A stretch of DNA of 41,540 bases from Planctomycetota bacterium. GTDB lineage: Bacteria; Planctomycetota; Planctomycetia; Pirellulales; Thermoguttaceae. Of the stretch, positions 40,799 to 41,540 are shown piece after piece. Position 1 is the stretch's first letter, and each line of letters starts with the position of its first letter. A program made the position numbers and the translations under genes. Location of the stretch: the NCBI GenBank assembly GCA_030611515.1, contig JAUWPQ010000003.1, positions 1 to 41,540 on the forward strand, given 5' to 3'. The notes beneath the pieces are model-generated. The model was not told where the DNA came from, did not search any database, and saw only the letters and a list, made by a program, of their open reading frames with translations.

Positions 40799-41540
40799 AT
40801 GTCCACCTCCACAAACTTTGATGTCGAATCGGACGTGTTGGCCGTTCGCTATTTGGACGGATCGGCCTCCCCGGAGGAGGTCGAGCGTTTGGACGCGTTG
40901 TTGGTCGCCGAGCCGGCCCGTCGCGAGTGGTTTGCCACCCTCTGTATCGTGGTCACTGGTTTGGGTGAGGCCCCCACCGCACCGTCTCTGCCCCAGGGGG
41001 ATGCCGAGTCGCCGGAAATACACGTTCCGCCGCCCGTAAACACCCCGTCTCTCTTCGGCGACGCCTATCACGGCACGATTGGATTTTTCTCCCAGGAAAT
41101 TCCCTTGGCTTGGTTGATTACCACGGTGATTATGAGCATGATGCTGCTGGGTGCTTGGGCCATAAAAGTCACCCCCCACCAACATATCGCCGAGGCGCCG
41201 TCGCAGTCGGTTCCGTCTGACGCCAGGCCGGAGATGGTGTTCGTCGGCCGGATCACCGGCATGGTCGATGTGAAATGGTCCGACGATCCCCACTTCCTGC
41301 CGCCGCCGGACTTCTCATACGTCCCCTTAGACCGCAAATACATCCTCTCTTCCGGGCTGTTGGCGATCCCCTACGACTCCGGCGCAAAAATCATCCTCCA
41401 AGGCCCCTGCACCTACGAGGTCGAATCCACCGCCGGCGGCTATCTCGCGCTGGGAAAACTCACTGCAAAAGTGGTCAGTGGTCAGTGGCCAGTGGCCAGT
41501 GCGAAACCGCAAGCGGCAAATCAGAAATCAGAAATCAGAA
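40799..41540 (+). CDS. FecR-like membrane regulator (truncated at window end)
   Basis: The first 247 codons from the ATG at 40799; it continues beyond the window. An N-terminal cytoplasmic part (VLAVRYLDGSASPEEVERLD) resembles anti-sigma regions of FecR-type proteins; a single membrane helix is at about residues 105-127 (PLAWLITTVIMSMMLLGAWA). A periplasmic FecR-type domain follows (SSGLLAIPYDSGAKIILQGP, YEVESTAGGYLALGKLTAKV). Directly after LGKLTAKV, two heptamer arrays (GTGGTCA/GTGGCCA, then AATCAGA) are read in frame as VVSGQWPVASA and NQKSEI, an insertion where such proteins usually continue into the next FecR strand. It is coupled to the sigma gene. Confidence 0.85.
   Translation, partial: MSTSTNFDVESDVLAVRYLDGSASPEEVERLDALLVAEPARREWFATLCIVVTGLGEAPTAPSLPQGDAESPEIHVPPPVNTPSLFGDAYHGTIGFFSQEIPLAWLITTVIMSMMLLGAWAIKVTPHQHIAEAPSQSVPSDARPEMVFVGRITGMVDVKWSDDPHFLPPPDFSYVPLDRKYILSSGLLAIPYDSGAKIILQGPCTYEVESTAGGYLALGKLTAKVVSGQWPVASAKPQAANQKSEIR
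41471..41498. repeat. Heptamer tandem repeat (GTGGTCA/GTGGCCA x4), in frame
   Basis: Two GTGGTCA units and two GTGGCCA units, read in frame in the FecR-like gene as VVSGQWPVA. Confidence 0.8.
41519..41540. repeat. Heptamer tandem repeat (AATCAGA x3, running off the window)
   Basis: Three perfect AATCAGA units reach the window edge; the array continues outside. It is still in frame with the FecR-like gene. Confidence 0.75.

Overview
The window looks like a chromosomal stretch of a GC-rich planctomycete (Pirellulales-like). The evidence is an ECF sigma factor followed directly by a membrane-anchored FecR-like protein, secreted proteins with Asn-Asp-x-Tyr repeats, in-frame 'GQPPSAVPQ' palindromes inside genes, and a very high density of small palindromic and heptameric repeats. 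An LpxB gene shows an LPS-type outer membrane. Taxonomy is an inference; no rRNA gene is present.

Layout. 1-417: truncated MFS transporter (minus). 1013-3489: two tandem paralogous outer-membrane beta-barrel proteins, the second preceded by a 132-bp nested palindrome. 3601-5446 (minus): ApaLI-like restriction endonuclease and an amino-DNA methyltransferase. 5694-10522: RlmM-like rRNA methyltransferase, a large secreted repeat protein and a secreted alpha/alpha-toroid protein. 10755-14834 (minus): C69 dipeptidase, two overlapping TIR-domain genes, dCTP deaminase and endonuclease III. 15005-18750: GTP cyclohydrolase I and a 1005-aa FAD/Fe-S oxidoreductase. 19041-19277: a 21-bp tandem array. 19353-27237: type I restriction operon. 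27531-30806: carB. 31063-35416: small secreted protein, AmmeMemoRadiSam pair and S41 protease. 35601-39106: TlpA thioredoxin, CYTH enzyme, LpxB and M50 protease. 39289-39381: 30-residue Lys/Cys peptide. 39632-40147: tRNA-Arg with a decayed integrase. 40267-end: ECF sigma/FecR-like pair.

The most striking locus is the type I restriction operon. Its order is hsdM, a HEPN-type nucleotidyltransferase-binding protein (R-x4-H-x-Y), a minimal nucleotidyltransferase fused to the N-terminus of HsdS, a DUF3644-like protein with a second R-x4-H motif, then hsdR. The first four genes are joined by 4-bp ATGA overlaps. This reads as a type I restriction system with a HepT/MntA-like toxin-antitoxin module built in, the antitoxin-type enzyme being covalently part of the specificity subunit. 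With the ApaLI-like system and the TIR pair it makes three defence loci lying between housekeeping genes rather than in one island.

The second theme is repetitive DNA. Heptamer tandem repeats of several sequences occur next to or inside genes (one encodes a signal-peptide core, one ends lpxB, two lie in frame in the FecR-like gene). Several classes of double-hairpin palindromes sit between genes, and shorter palindromes are inserted in frame within coding regions.
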